A DNA stretch of 64,000 nt from Lota lota (lineage: Eukaryota; Chordata; Actinopteri; Gadiformes; Lotidae), in contig JACYXH010000825.1 in NCBI GenBank assembly GCA_026745465.1, positions 202,756 to 266,755 on the forward strand. Reading direction: 5' to 3'. Of the stretch, positions 25,129 through 37,362 are shown one piece after another (within the stretch, counting starts at the first letter, position 1; each line of letters opens with the position of its first letter). Position numbers and translations under genes: made by a program. The notes below the pieces were generated by a model, which saw only the letters and a program-made list of their open reading frames with translations, did not search any database and was not told the DNA's origin.

Positions 25129-27544
25129 AGTGGACGGTGATGTTGATGTCCCTGGACTTGGCCGTCCTCACGGCCCCGGGGACCAAGTAGCTGACCTCGC
25201 AGGTGAACCGTGCGTCCTGGTCCTCCTTCACCACCTTGTACTGCAGCTCACTCTGCACCGTGAAGAACCCCTCCGGCTCCTGGGTCGCCAGGGTCACCAT
25301 GTTCACGTCTGGGGAGGGGGGGGAAGACACCACATCATCCCATGACAACCCTTTCATCATAGGAACCTCCCAACGTCTTCATTGTTGATCCATCTCTCCA
25401 CTACCTGCCCCTTCCTGGAGAATATCCTCCTAAATGGAGTCTCTGCATATCTCAGCTTGTGACTCAGTGCCTGTGATTACCCCATTCATGACAGCTGTCT
25501 CATTGGACATGTGACATCTGTTTGTTTATGTGGACATTCTAATAACAAATCATTATGCTTGCAACGTTTCAGTTATAAATAACAAGATAATGCCCACTGT
25601 GTTAAGACACATTCTAGTTTCTGATTATATATTACAACATCAATTCCAAAGTATATAAAATCATGTCACGCCATTTAAAGATTAGGTTTATCTAATAGCC
25701 TAGCCAAGTTCAACGGTTTTGAAAAGAAACAACATCAAATAATGTGAAAGAGGAATCCTCAGGGAAGGAGTTCTACTAGCCCAGGGGACTCACGTCCTTG
25801 AGCGGGCACCAGGGGAAGGTGGTTCAGGTACCAGGTAATGTTGGGCTTGGGGAAGCCCCTCGCCTCGCACGAGGCCACCTGAAACCGGTTTCACAAGGAG
25901 AGAGTCTTCACCGCCGTGCGATGCCACAACCGCTCATACGAAATGCTCATGAAACTCAAAATAGCTTTCTAAAATGTATTAAGAGCTCTCTCTCTGTGGT
26001 ACAACACAGAAACCACCAGCTACAATCGGACCGCAGTAAGCGCCATATTAAATAAGTAGCTCTAGGTTCGGTTATGAATACTTCAGGAAGTCATTTGGTT
26101 TATTTATGTCATTATGGATATTGAGAGCTGGGGAAAAGCAGACGATTACTGGTGGTGATAGCGGATCCCTGTAGAAGGTCATATCACAACATTAGCCCTC
26201 GCTGTGGCAGGAACTGACATAAACCCACCTTAGACAAGGTCTCATTGGTCACAGATATTCCCGTAAGGACCCCCTCAATCACTGGGGGCTGTGGTGGAGC
26301 TAGAGTGGGAGAAAACCATTGAGCTAAGGATGAAAACATCTGCTCACATTTGAACTTTTTCTGAAGAGGACATATTGTCTCAGATTGTAATAACAGATTG
26401 TAATAACTGAATCATAGCATGTCAACCACATTTGTGGCACGACACCTAGCAACCATTTCTGTCCATTCGGCAAGTATAAGTACATCTGCTAACGTGTTCC
26501 TTCTTTCTCCTAAGTAAGACCGTACACAAGATTGTCTCTAAAGTAATGGTTTGCTCAGCAACATGGATGCTACCAAAGATACCCAGATTGCTGGATAAAA
26601 ATCACAAAAGCGCAGGGGAATGAAAAACGGGATTTCCTTGCTCGTCAAGGTGGTGATATCGTCCTTCGCGAAGGGCGTTCTGGTTCCCTGTGTGGGCGTG
26701 CCTCTGGACCCCTACTCACCAAACACCTGGAGGTGGGTCCTGCCCTCGGCGCTCCCTGACGCCAGGCCGTTCACCTGGCAGATGAACAGGCGCTCGTCGG
26801 ACAGGCGGACGTCCCGCAGCGTGAGCACGGAGCCCTGCTGGTCCGAGGTGACCTGGATACGCTCGCTGTACTCTGTGTTCCTGTCCACCATCTCCTGGTC
26901 GTTGTTGCCATAGAAGATGCGCGTGCGTTGGCTGCTATTGGTCGCTTTCTGGGGCGGGGGAACAAGGAAGCCACCATTCATTCTGTCCTCTAGTCTCTCC
27001 TTCATCCTGTACTCTCTCCTTCATCCTGTCCTCTACTCTCTCCTTCTAACCACTTTAATGAACCACTTGAATGGTACGGTTGTATGACGACTCAAGCAGG
27101 AACTACAAGGACACGGAGACGGTAGGAAACTTCTGGCGTCATTACACGAGCAGCCCACATATCGCAGTGACTATATTGTACCGTCAAAAACACCTGAAGA
27201 GCAGTTCAACAGCTGCCCACACAGCCATTTCAATTTCATTTGAAGTATAACAGGGGCCTTCACTCCTCCACTCTCTCCATCACTCCAGATTCATGTAAAG
27301 ACAAGTACAAATGAAACTGAAAAGAGATTAAATAGAATGAAAAGAAATGATGTGTGAGAGATCACAGAAGGGGGAAAAAAACACCCAAGAGGGTTTTGGC
27401 TCTTGGCCGTACTCACCACTAACCACTGGATCATGACCAGGCTGGGCTTGGCGTTGGTGAAGTTGTACCGACAGGGGATCTGGACCGTGTCATCCTTATA
27501 CACCTCCACAGTGTCATCCATAGTCAGCTCCAATTTAGCCCACA
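25129..27544 (-). CDS. MCAM/CD146-like Ig domains 1 and 2 (no own signal peptide or membrane anchor)
   Basis: Five exons: 27417-27544, 26720-26948, 26229-26299, 25794-25878 and 25129-25308, with GT-AG borders and matching phases (1-0, 0-1, 1-0, 0-1, 1-1). The first two make a V-type Ig domain (TVQIPCRY..IQWLV; LSDERLFICQVNG). The next three make a second Ig domain (VASCEARGFPKPNITWYLN; VVKEDQDARFTCEVSY). The order and the KEDxDAxFxCE block fit MCAM better than BCAM. Ig domains 3-5, the transmembrane segment and the usual first exon are missing. Upstream is an insulin-receptor-like exon and downstream a Jagged EGF exon, both phase-compatible. It could be part of a chimeric gene or a truncated mcam remnant. 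Confidence 0.82.
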
Positions 27545-27819
27545 CTGTGGAACACACACACACACCACATGTTATCGTGTTCAGTGTTCTTTTGTCTCTT
27601 GTGTAGTGTGATTGTATAGTATATAGTGTGAGTATATAGTGTGTAGTGTGAGTATATAGTGAGTAGTATATAGTGTATAGTGTGTGTGATATATAAATTG
27701 TTTAGTGTGTGTACCTGGTCATCCCCAGAAGGTACGTAGTGTGCATTGTGTTGTATGTCATGCACGTGTGTGTGTGTGTACCTGGTCATCCCCAGAAAAT
27801 GACCAGGTGGTTGTATTTC

Positions 27820-27978
27820 CACAACAACCAACGGGGGAAGAAGATGTGCTTCAACACAACCAACAAGGGAAGAAGATGTGCTTCAACACAACCAACAAGG
27901 GAAGAAGATGTGCTTCAACACAACCAACAAGGGAAGAAGATGTGCTTCAACACAACCAACAAGGGAAGAAGATGTGCA
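27820..27978. repeat. 32-bp minisatellite (five units)
   Basis: Units containing CAACCAACAAGGGAAGAAGA are followed at once by the splice donor of the L-domain exon (exon end 27986). Confidence 0.9.
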
Positions 27979-27985
27979 GCCTTAC

Positions 27986-28895
27986 CTGTCTGGTAGTGGC
28001 TGGAGCTCCAGCAGCGGTAGTTGTAGTTGTGGTTAAATATAGTGCTGTAACACTGGGGGGGGTTCTCCACGACGCCCGGGCACACATCGCTGCACTCCTG
28101 CTTGTTCCCGCTGATATAGCTGTTGAACTCCGTGTCCATGATGCGCGACCAGTCCACCGTGTCCACGTAGCACAGCTCGGGGTTCTCTCCGATGATGACA
28201 TCTCCTCGCGTGATGTTCTTCAGGCTGTACAGGCCCACGTCCTTCAGGCCAGGCATCTCCAAGATCACCAGGGCGGAATTGTGGAAGAGGTTGCGGCCGT
28301 GGATGACGCTGAGGTTGGGGAACAGCGTGCTGAGGCTGTCCAGGCCAGAGACGCGTAACAGCAACAGGTAGTCTGTGATCACGGTCAGCTTGGGGAAGCT
28401 GAGCGAGCGCAGCAGCTCCTGGTTGGCACTGCTGCTGATGAACTGGATCTGGAGGTAGCCTTCCACCACCGTGCAGTTCTCCAGCCGCTGGAACTCGCTG
28501 ATGTAGTTGGACATGCCGATGGCCACGCTGGGGCCACAGACTGGAGAGAGAGAGCGAGAGCGAGAGCGAGAGCGAGAGATTATGACTGCTTATTACTTAT
28601 TATGACAGATCATAAGCAGTCATAAGAACATCCCCGTTAAGACGTGATGGAAATCCAGTGGCATGCCTTTCCATGCCTACTGGACACCATTAACTAACGG
28701 AAGGCCATCACAGCCTTCATCCGACCGCAGCTGATGATCACACGTTCACCAGAAGACACGTTTCAACAGGGGCCACCATCAGTGAAACACCATCTACGTA
28801 CCTTCTCCGTTGGCGGACAGACCCAGCAGCAGCAGCCAGCAGAACAAGGTGAACGGATCTCCCTCCGCGAGACGCCTCGTGCCTGGCCGACCCAT
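27986..28895 (-). CDS. insulin/IGF1-receptor-like signal peptide exon and L1-domain exon
   Basis: Exon 1 (28802-28895) starts at ATG 28893-28895 and gives a 31-residue leader with a hydrophobic FCWLLLLGL core. Exon 2 (27986-28540, 555 bp) begins VCGP and encodes the receptor L1 domain: RLENCTVVEGYLQI, LSFPKLTVITDYLLLLRV, LFPNLSVIHG, LKNITRG, CYVDTVDWSRI, then the first cysteines of the furin-like region. Size, start and phase (1-1) equal exon 2 of insulin/IGF1 receptors; NYNYRCW is IGF1R-like. The residues where IR/IGF1R have the DIRN ligand contact are changed, and the last expected cysteine is tyrosine (SSHYQT). No further receptor exon follows; the next exon is MCAM-like. The frame is fully open with good splice sites. 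Confidence 0.88.
28541..28580. repeat. (GA)n/(GAGC)n run beside the L-domain exon acceptor
   Basis: On the transcribed strand this CT-rich run supplies the polypyrimidine tract of exon 2. Confidence 0.85.
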
Positions 28896-29850
28896 CCTCA
28901 CCAGATATCTAGTGTGTAGAAACTTCTTCAAAAGTACAAAGAAAAGCCTTTTTAATGACAAAGAGGAGGAGATGGAGACTCATCCTCACCAGATATCTAG
29001 TGTGTAGAAACTTGTTCAAAAGTAGAGAGGAAAGCCTTTTTAATGACAAAGAGGAGGAGATGGAGACTCATCCTCACCAGATATCTAGTGTGTAGAAACT
29101 ACTTCAAAAGTACAAAGGAAAGCCTTTTTAATGACAAAGAGGAGGAGATGGAGACTCATCCTCACCAGATATCTAGTGTAGAAACTACTTCAAAAGTACA
29201 AAGAAAAGCCTTTTTAATGACAAAGAGGAGGAGATGGAGACTCATCCTCACCAGATATCTAGTGTGTAGAAACTTGTTCAAAAGTAGAGAGGAAAGCCTT
29301 TTTAATGACAGAGAGGAGGAGATGGAGACTCATCCTCACCAGATATCTAGTGTGTAGAAACTACTTCAAAAGTACAAAGGAAAGCCTTTTTAATGACAAA
29401 GAGGAGGAGATGGAGACTCATCCTCACCAGATATCTAGTGTAGAAACTACTTCAAAAGTACAAAGAAAAGCCTTTTTAATGACAAAGAGGAGGAGATGGA
29501 GACTCATCCTCACCAGATATCTAGTGTGTAGAAACTTGTTCAAAAGTAGAGAGGAAAGCCTTTTTAATGACAAAGAGGAGGAGATGGAGACTCATCCTCA
29601 CCAGATATCTAGTGTAGAAACTACTTCAAAAGTACAAAGGAAAGCCTTTTTAATGACAAAGAGGAGGAGATGGAGACTCATCCTCACCAGATATCTAGTG
29701 TGTAGAAACTTGTTCAAAAGTAGAGAGGAAAGCCTTTTTAATGACAAAGAGGAGGAGATGGAGACTCATCCTCACCAGATATCTAGTGTAGAAACTACTT
29801 CAAAAGTACAAAGGAAAGCCTTTTTAATGACAAAGAGGAGGAGATGGAGA
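28891..29850. repeat. 88-bp minisatellite overlapping the start codon of the L-domain gene
   Basis: About eleven units of ~85-90 bp contain CATCCTCACCAGATATCTAG, AAAGCCTTTTTAATGACA and GAGGAGGAGATGGAGACT. The first unit covers the initiator ATG (28893-28895) of the minus-strand gene. Units differ mainly in GTGTAG versus GTAG. Confidence 0.95.
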
Positions 29851-30373
29851 GGTGTGCACTTGTTTTAACAATAACTTACAATAAATAAAAAGTTTTTTTT
29901 TAATGAAAATACTCGTGCTGTTGACCCAAAAAGTAGCATGACGCTGACAGCTAACAGAATGTGGCTTTGTACCAACAAGGGGAGAGCACATGCCAACTCC
30001 AAAGCAGTGTTGTAACGCAATAAGCATTGTTTGATAATGGCGTCCGCATGCTCCGTGTCTTTAAATCCAAACACGTTGACATTAGGAATGAGCGGGACTC
30101 ACCTGGTCTACTAAACATTAGGCCGCTGACCAGTAGTGGGTGAAGTCGATGATTCGCTGACCAAAGTACTTCCCTTAGTTCGACAATACTCAATTATTAT
30201 GTGTTAGTTTCTCAGTCGGGAGGTGAGAGACTATCAAGAAAAACACACACATAGACTCACACAACCACCCACCGACCCACACACATACTCACACGTGGTT
30301 TCCCAGGAGCGATAAGCTAACGGTTTTCTGTCAGACAACCCAGAAGTGGGTTGGTAGTTAAGAGGTCTTAACC
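29851..30373. other. no gene seen
   Basis: Unique-looking sequence with short frames only; would be the 5' flank of the minus-strand receptor-like gene. Confidence 0.45.
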
Positions 30374-32854
30374 CAGTGGTGTCAAACTCAATCACAGAAG
30401 GGGCCAAAAAAAAAATAATGGGTCCAAGTCGCGGGCCAAACAGTCGATATTTATTGAAAATAAGAACATGTTTTTTCAGATGTATTATCACAAATTAACT
30501 TAACTTCTCCAAAAGCACCTAAGAGAATTCAGAACAAACCAAGCTTACAGATTTAACAATGTAATGTAATCAAATTTCAAATAAGACATATCAGTGGCAT
30601 TATCTGTCAGGAGTTTTCCACTGAGTCATTTCTAATGAAAATGTTTTTGGTAGTAATAATAACTTATTTTATTCAAAATTTGCAAACATTTCAGACATAA
30701 CTATTAACAGTATTCCTTGTGATTACAGGAGAAAAATGCAAAAACATCTATGTACATTTTGCTCTGATGCACATTAGCCCAAGCCAGATGCTTGGCATCT
30801 TTTCTTAGCTGCAAGTTCATCAATGTCTGGAGTCAGGCTCTGAGCTGTGGAAATTCTCAGGATGGAGTGAAGGTGTCCGTCACTGAGACGACTCCTGTGT
30901 GATGTTTTGTTCATCTTCATCAAAGAGAAAAGTTGCTCACACAGGTATGTGCTACCAAACATGCAAAGCATTTGAGCAGCTTGTAGGCGGAGTTGCGGCA
31001 TCGTTTCAGGGATGAAATGTGGGAACTGTGCAGCGCCCACAGAGTCATACTTCGCCTTAAGTGTGTCACTACATTGGAGGTCGAGCAGCTCCATTTGGAT
31101 GTTCATAGGTGCCTTTTCCACGTCAACCGCAAACGGATTACTGAGAAGTTCAAACTTAGTTTTCTGAGCTTCGAATTCGGCAAATCGCCATGTGAACTCG
31201 GTACTAAGTATGCCCAGTTTTTCAGCAAAATGTGCACTTGGAAAAATAGCGGCAGAAACCTTGTGCGTCATCGACAGGCAGCACGGAAAGTGACCCAAGT
31301 TTCCTTCCAACATATGCGTCTCCCACAGACGCAGCTTGGCTTTAAAAGCCCTCACTGCAGCGTGCATGTCTGTGATCACACGGTCCCGTCCCTGAAGCTG
31401 GCGCATTGAGATGGTTCGTTATATCACACAGAAATGCCAGCTCACACAGCCACTTTTCCTCATGGAGCTCTGTGGTGTCTTTCCCTTTGCCTTCCATAAA
31501 CTGACAGATATCCTCACGCAACTTGAAATATATGTTGAGCACTTTCCCTCGACTTAGCCAGCGCACCTCTGTGTGATAGGGGACGTCACCATTTTTAGAA
31601 TCGATCTCCTCCAGAAATGCCTTAAACTGGCGGTGGTTTAAACCTTTGGCTCTTATAAAGTTAACAGTCTGCGTCACGGTGCTCATCACATGTTCCATTT
31701 TTAGCGCTTTGCCGCACAATGTTTCTTGGTGTTTAATGCAGTGGTAAACTGTCAGGTCACCTGCGCAATTGTCCTCCCGCATCTTATCCCGCATTCTGCC
31801 CACTAATCCACTCTTTCTACCGCACATTGCAGGCGCTCCATCTGTTGTCAGTCCTACCAGTTTGTCCCAAGGCAGCTTCATTTCATTTACACAATTAGAT
31901 ACTTCTTCAAATATGTATTTTCCCGTGGTTGTGCCGTGCATTGATTTAATTCCCAAAAGTTCCTCTGTAACGCGCAAGTCAGAGTCCACTCCATGGATGA
32001 AGATTGACAGCTGGGCAGTGTCTGTTGTGTCACTGGTCTCATCCACAGCAAGGGAATATGCAATGAAATCTTTTCGTTTTTCCATTAGCTGATTTTGTAT
32101 ATTGGTAGCAAGCTCGCATGTCCGGTCAGCAACGGTGTTTCTGGTAAGGCTTACATTTAAAAATGCTTGCTTTTGGTCAGGACACACGACTAAGCACACT
32201 TTAATCATGCATCGCTTCACAAACTCTCCCTCGGTAAATGGCCGGGCCGATTTAGCTATTTCTTCAGCCACAATAAAACTAGCTTTAATGGCAGCTTCAC
32301 TTTGAGATTTAGCTTTTTTGAACATAGCCTGCTGTGACACCAGACCTTTTTTCAACTCTTCTACCTTCTGGAGCTTCTGCCGTGTGTCCAGATCCTTGTA
32401 CCCGTCCCCGTGTTTCGTTTCATAGTGTCGTCTTATGTTGTATTCTTTAATTACGGCCACAACAGCTCCGCATACAAGATAAACAGGTTTACCCCTTGTG
32501 TTAGTGAACAGATACTCTGCCTCCCATCTGTCTTGAAAGCCCCTGTTTTTAAAGTCCACCTTTCGTTTGGCCATTTTTGGGAGGGCTAGAGTTAGCTTAA
32601 AGTTTATCCGAAGTGACAGGATAAGCGTGAGACTGGAGAGTTTGTTAATAAAGGGGCTTGCCGCCGTTGATTGATGTCTCAACCAATAGCTGGCGCCAGT
32701 TATTGCAGTGCAGTCTGGGATTTGTAGTATTAATGATGTGCGTGCTATATTCCGGCGGGCCAATTCTGATTGACATAAAATATTATATTGCGGGCCGGAG
32801 ACAATTGTCCAGCGGGCCGGATGTGGCCCGCGGGCCTTGAGATTGACATGTATG
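30374..32854 (-). mobile_element. hAT transposon (Charlie/GTF2IRD2-related type), decayed
   Basis: The left end reads CAGTGGTGTCAAACTCA and the right end is a diverged inverse (TTGAGATTGACATG), matching the CAGxGGTGTCAAACTC termini of this hAT group. Inside is a minus-strand transposase broken by a frameshift. An 8-bp target duplication is not visible. Confidence 0.85.
30774..32574 (-). pseudogene. hAT transposase with BED zinc finger, frameshifted
   Basis: From ATG 32574 the frame reads [17 protein letters not shown], a BED-type finger ([25 protein letters not shown]; the second Cys is replaced by Val), the RNase H-like core ([44 protein letters not shown]) and WLSRGKVL. It shifts frame near 31400 and continues at 30774-31406 to the C-terminal dimerisation block (LCEQLFSLMK). 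Both halves are otherwise intact. The domain set equals the hAT proteins related to mammalian GTF2IRD2/ZBED genes. One shift removes the dimerisation block, so the encoded enzyme should be inactive. Confidence 0.88.
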
Positions 32855-32861
32855 GTCTAGA

Positions 32862-33118
32862 GTGATTACTTTAACATAGGTGTTTACTGTTAAAGTCTAG
32901 AGTGATTACTTTAACAGAAGTGTTTACTGTTAAAGTCTAGAGTGATTACTTTAACATAAGTGTTTACTGTTAAAGTCTAGAGTGATTACTTTAACATAAG
33001 TGTTTACTGTTAAAGTCTAGAGTGATTACTTTAACATAAGTGTTTACTGTTAAAGTCTAGAGTGATTACTTTAACATAACTGTTAAAGTCTAGAGTGATT
33101 ACTTTAACATTACTGTTT
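32862..33118. repeat. 39-bp minisatellite (about six units)
   Basis: Units read AAGTCTAGAGTGATTACTTT then AACATAAGTGTTTACTGTT. They abut the right end of the hAT element. Confidence 0.95.
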
Positions 33119-33197
33119 ATTTTTTAAACTCAACTAGTTTAAAAGGAAACACTTTTATCATCATCAACAGTGACTCCAGGGTGAATTAGGGCTGCAG

Positions 33198-33199
<2 letters not shown>

Positions 33200-33254
<55 letters not shown>
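33200..33254. repeat. (TG)n microsatellite
   Basis: About 27 TG units. Confidence 0.95.
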
Positions 33255-33255
<1 letters not shown>

Positions 33256-33339
33256 ACTCCCTGCTGAGGGCAGAATGTGCTGAACTGGAGGTCGTAAAAG
33301 GTGGAGAACTGAACTGCACCAGTTCCCTCATGATCCTCC

Positions 33340-34890
33340 AATAATATATAATATATGTACTACTACCTTATGATATCATATATGTACTACTACCTTATGA
33401 TATAATATATAATATATGTACTACTACCTTATGATATCATATATAATATATATATAACTACCTTATGATATAATATATAATATATGTACTACTACCTTAT
33501 GATATCATATATGTACTACTACCTTATGATATAATATATAATATATGTACTACTACCTTATGATATCATATATAATATATATATTACTACCTTATGATAT
33601 CATATATAATATATGTACTACTACCTTATGATATAATGTATGTACTACTACCTTATGATATAATATATGTACTACTACCTTATGATATAATATATAATGT
33701 ATGTACTACTACCTTATGATATAATATATAATATATGTACTACTACCTTATGATATATTATATGTACTACTACCTTATGATATAATATATGTACTACTAC
33801 CTTATGATATAATATATAATATATGTACTGCTACCTTATGATATAATATATAATATATGTACTACTACCTTATGATATAATATATGTACTACTACCTTAT
33901 GATATAATATATGTACTACTACCTTATGATATCATATATAATATATGTACTACTACCTTATGATATATTATATGTACTACTACCTTATGATATAATATAT
34001 GTACTACTACCTTATGATATAATATATGTACTACTACCTTATGATATAATATATGTACTACTACCTTATGATATAATATATGTACTACTACCTTATGATA
34101 TAATATATAATATATGTACTACTACCTTATGATATCATATATAATATATATATTACTACCTTATGATATCATATATAATATATGTACTACTACCTTATGA
34201 TATAATATATGTACTACTACCTTATGATATAATATATAATATATGTACTACTACCTTATGATATAATATATAATATATGTACTACTACCTTATGATATAT
34301 TATATGTACTACTACCGTATGATATAATATATGTACTACTACCTTATGATATAATATATAATATATGTACTGCTACCTTATGATATAATATATAATATAT
34401 GTACTACTACCTTATGATATAATATATGTACTACTACCTTATGATATAATATATAATATATGTACTACTACCTTATGATATAATATATGTACTACTACCT
34501 TATGATATAATCTATAATATATGTACTACTACCTTATGATATCATATATAATATATGTATTACTACCTTATGATATCATATATAATATATGTACTACTAC
34601 CTTATGATATAATGTATGTACTACTACCTTATGATATAATATATGTACTACTACCTTATGATATAATATATGTACTACTACCTTATGATATAATATATGT
34701 ACTACTACCTTATGATATCATATATGTACTACTACCTTATGATATCATATATAATATATGTACTACTACCTTATGATATAATATATGTACTACTACCTTA
34801 TGATATCATATATAATATATGTACTACTACCTTATGATATCATATATAATATATGTACTACTACCGTATGATATAATATATAATGTATGC
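33340..34890. repeat. AT-rich satellite, TATGTACTACTACCTTATGA units
   Basis: About 1.55 kb of 27- to 36-bp units. Each carries TACTACTACCTTATGATAT and a variable number of ATA(A)TAT steps. A block near 33900-34130 recurs nearly unchanged near 34550-34780, indicating a second, higher-order duplication of about 640 bp. Confidence 0.95.
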
Positions 34891-35043
34891 ACTAGAGTAC
34901 AACATAATATAGAATATATGTACAAGCAGGAAGTGTATGGATGTGAGTAACTGTATTGAGCTGAATGGACTGACCAGACTTTCACTGTGTTCTGTGTGTC
35001 CAACTGAGGATAAACTGATAAACAACACCACAACTTTCTCTAA

Positions 35044-35046
<3 letters not shown>

Positions 35047-35116
<70 letters not shown>

Positions 35117-35175
35117 CTGGACAAGGCATTGAAATTCAAACAAGCATGAAAGAATCAGTTACATCGCCTCGCATT

Positions 35176-35250
<75 letters not shown>
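35047..35250. repeat. two (CA)n microsatellites (35047-35113 and 35179-35250)
   Basis: Two long CA runs separated by about 65 bp of unique sequence. 35251-35504 is unique-looking without a recognised gene. Confidence 0.95.
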
Positions 35251-35252
<2 letters not shown>

Positions 35253-35504
35253 GAAGGATAAACCCTTACCTGTTCCTCCATCTTGTGAGCAGTCAGATGC
35301 GTGGCAGGGGGAGGTGGATGTTGATAAATTGGTGGAGGAGATCTTCAGGTGGTTTGTTTGGGACCCGCCCGGTTGTCCTGGCCGCTGTGGTGAACACAAC
35401 ACACGTTACCTCGCTGTCCAAGGCACCGAGCGCAAAGCGCCTTTTCATCCAAATGGAACCCAGTACTGCGCACACAGGCAACTTTTTAAAGGCAACAGCG
35501 CAGG

Positions 35505-37362
35505 TACACACCCGACTACAGACGATCCGCATACTAACGCCTACACCTGAAGGTTACAAAGTGCGATGGAAAATGACTCAAGGCCCCATTCCGAGGTCAG
35601 CTCGCTTAAACTAATTAGTTAATTAACTAATGATGTTCAAGTTGATGTGTGCACACTATAGCGGCCTATCTGTCTGTTTTTCCTGCATTCCTGCAATGTT
35701 CTTGACTGCACATGAAATGAATCAACTACGGATATCCATTGGTCTTGGCCTTTTATTCGAGCCAGCCACGAGTTGTTCGATTTCCTACAACAAAAGCCAG
35801 ATAGTTACATGGATACATTTGGCGGCGGTAAAACCGGTTACTGGGCTCTTTACTCTTTTCTAATCGCGCCTCAATATTTAGCGTCCAGATATTTAACGAA
35901 CAGAACCAGTGCGTGACTTACAAACGGATGGGATGATGTTCACCTCTGCCTCGCTCTCTCACGTCTACCGCGTCCGACCCAAAACCGCTCGCATCGACGG
36001 CGCAATCCTGGGAGAACCACAACATCTGAGGGCTCGCCGACCAGGCACCTGGTCCTCTGATGAAGGCGCCCGCCCCGTCGACCAATGAGAAGACCAGGAC
36101 GATGCGCGGTGGGCCTTTGAACCGGTCACGAGATTTTGGGGCGAGGGAGGAGGGAGCGGTTCAAAAGATTTACTCAGACCTGATGAGGCACGTAAACATA
36201 TAAGTAGGTTACTCGTTAAGAGAATGAAATAGTTTTAAGTTCTAGCAACTATGCGACAGATTTTAATTGTAGTGTTCGAAATCTTTATAAGTTAGTAGTA
36301 CTGTTCAGGTTTACAGTGTACAGAATAACCGCCATACCATGACATTCACGCGCTTTCTTTTGATCTCGCTCTTGACGCTCTTGATGAAGGCGCCCGCCCC
36401 GTCGACCAATGAGAAGACCAGGACGATGCGCGGTGGGCCTTTGAACCGGTCACGAGATTTTGGGGCGAGGGGGGAGGGAGCGGTTCAAAAGCCCACCGCG
36501 CATCGTCCTGGTCTTCTCATTGGTCGACGGGGCGAGCGCCTTCATCAGAGGACAAGGTGCCTGGTCGGCGAGCCCTCAGATGTTGTAGTTCTCCCAGGAT
36601 TGCGCCGTCGATGCGAGCGGTTTTGGGTCGGACGCGGTAGACGTGAGAGAGCGAGGCAGAGGTGAACATCATCCCATCCGTTTGTAAGTCACGCACTGGT
36701 TCTGTTCGTTAAATATCTGGACGCTAAATATTGAGGCGCGATTAGAAAAGAGAAAAGAGCCCAGAAACCGGTGTTACCGCCGCCAAATGTATATAGTGTG
36801 CACACAACAACTTGAACATCATTAGTTATGTAGTGACTACGACGTCCATTGTCCTTTCGTGTCGCTCACTCTAGGGTTGGCTGGGTATGTGCAATATTAG
36901 ACGCTTGTTGTCTTGCGAAAGAAGGAATGTCCAGATACAATTTAAATAAAATATCTTCATTTATTAACGATTGAATCTTTAACTGACTTATACAAATAAC
37001 GAAAGTAGGGATTAGTGTAATACAAAGGGAAAGCAAAAAACGGCAAGACTAGGAAGGTCTAAAACCTGTCTGCTTTCCCAGCCAAACCCCCTATCTGGCC
37101 TCCGGTCCTTTCCTTTTAAGGACAACTTGCCCTGTAGGGGGAGCACACGGCACAAACAGCAATTAAACTTGACAAACACACACACACACAATACTACAAA
37201 TTACAACTAAATAAAAACAAAGGGAATTGGCTCCTACAAGTTAATTAACTAATTAGTTTAAGCGAGCTGACCTTGGAATGGGGCCTTGAGTCATTTTCCA
37301 TCGCACTTTGTAACCTTCAGGTGTAGACGTTAGTATGCGGATCGTCTGTAGTCGGGTGTGTA
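35505..37362. mobile_element. inverted pair of repeat copies (composite palindrome) with nested solo LTR
   Basis: The left arm 35505-36114 matches the reverse complement of 36491-37362, once a 410-bp LTR insertion and a ~150-bp deletion on the right are discounted. Part of each arm (35570-35795 and 37245-37320) is family A LTR sequence. Between the arms, 36115-36490 repeats a segment of the left arm in direct orientation (36059-36145 and 36384-36480). No coding capacity was recognised. It looks like rearranged, tail-to-tail copies of a family A-related element. Confidence 0.7.
36829..37238. repeat. 410-bp solo LTR nested in the inverted pair
   Basis: It begins TGTAGTGACTAC and ends GGCTCCTACA (TG..CA) and is flanked by a perfect AGTTA on both sides (36824-36828 and 37239-37243). 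The uninterrupted sequence is preserved in the other arm at ~35610-35640, proving the insertion point. Confidence 0.9.
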
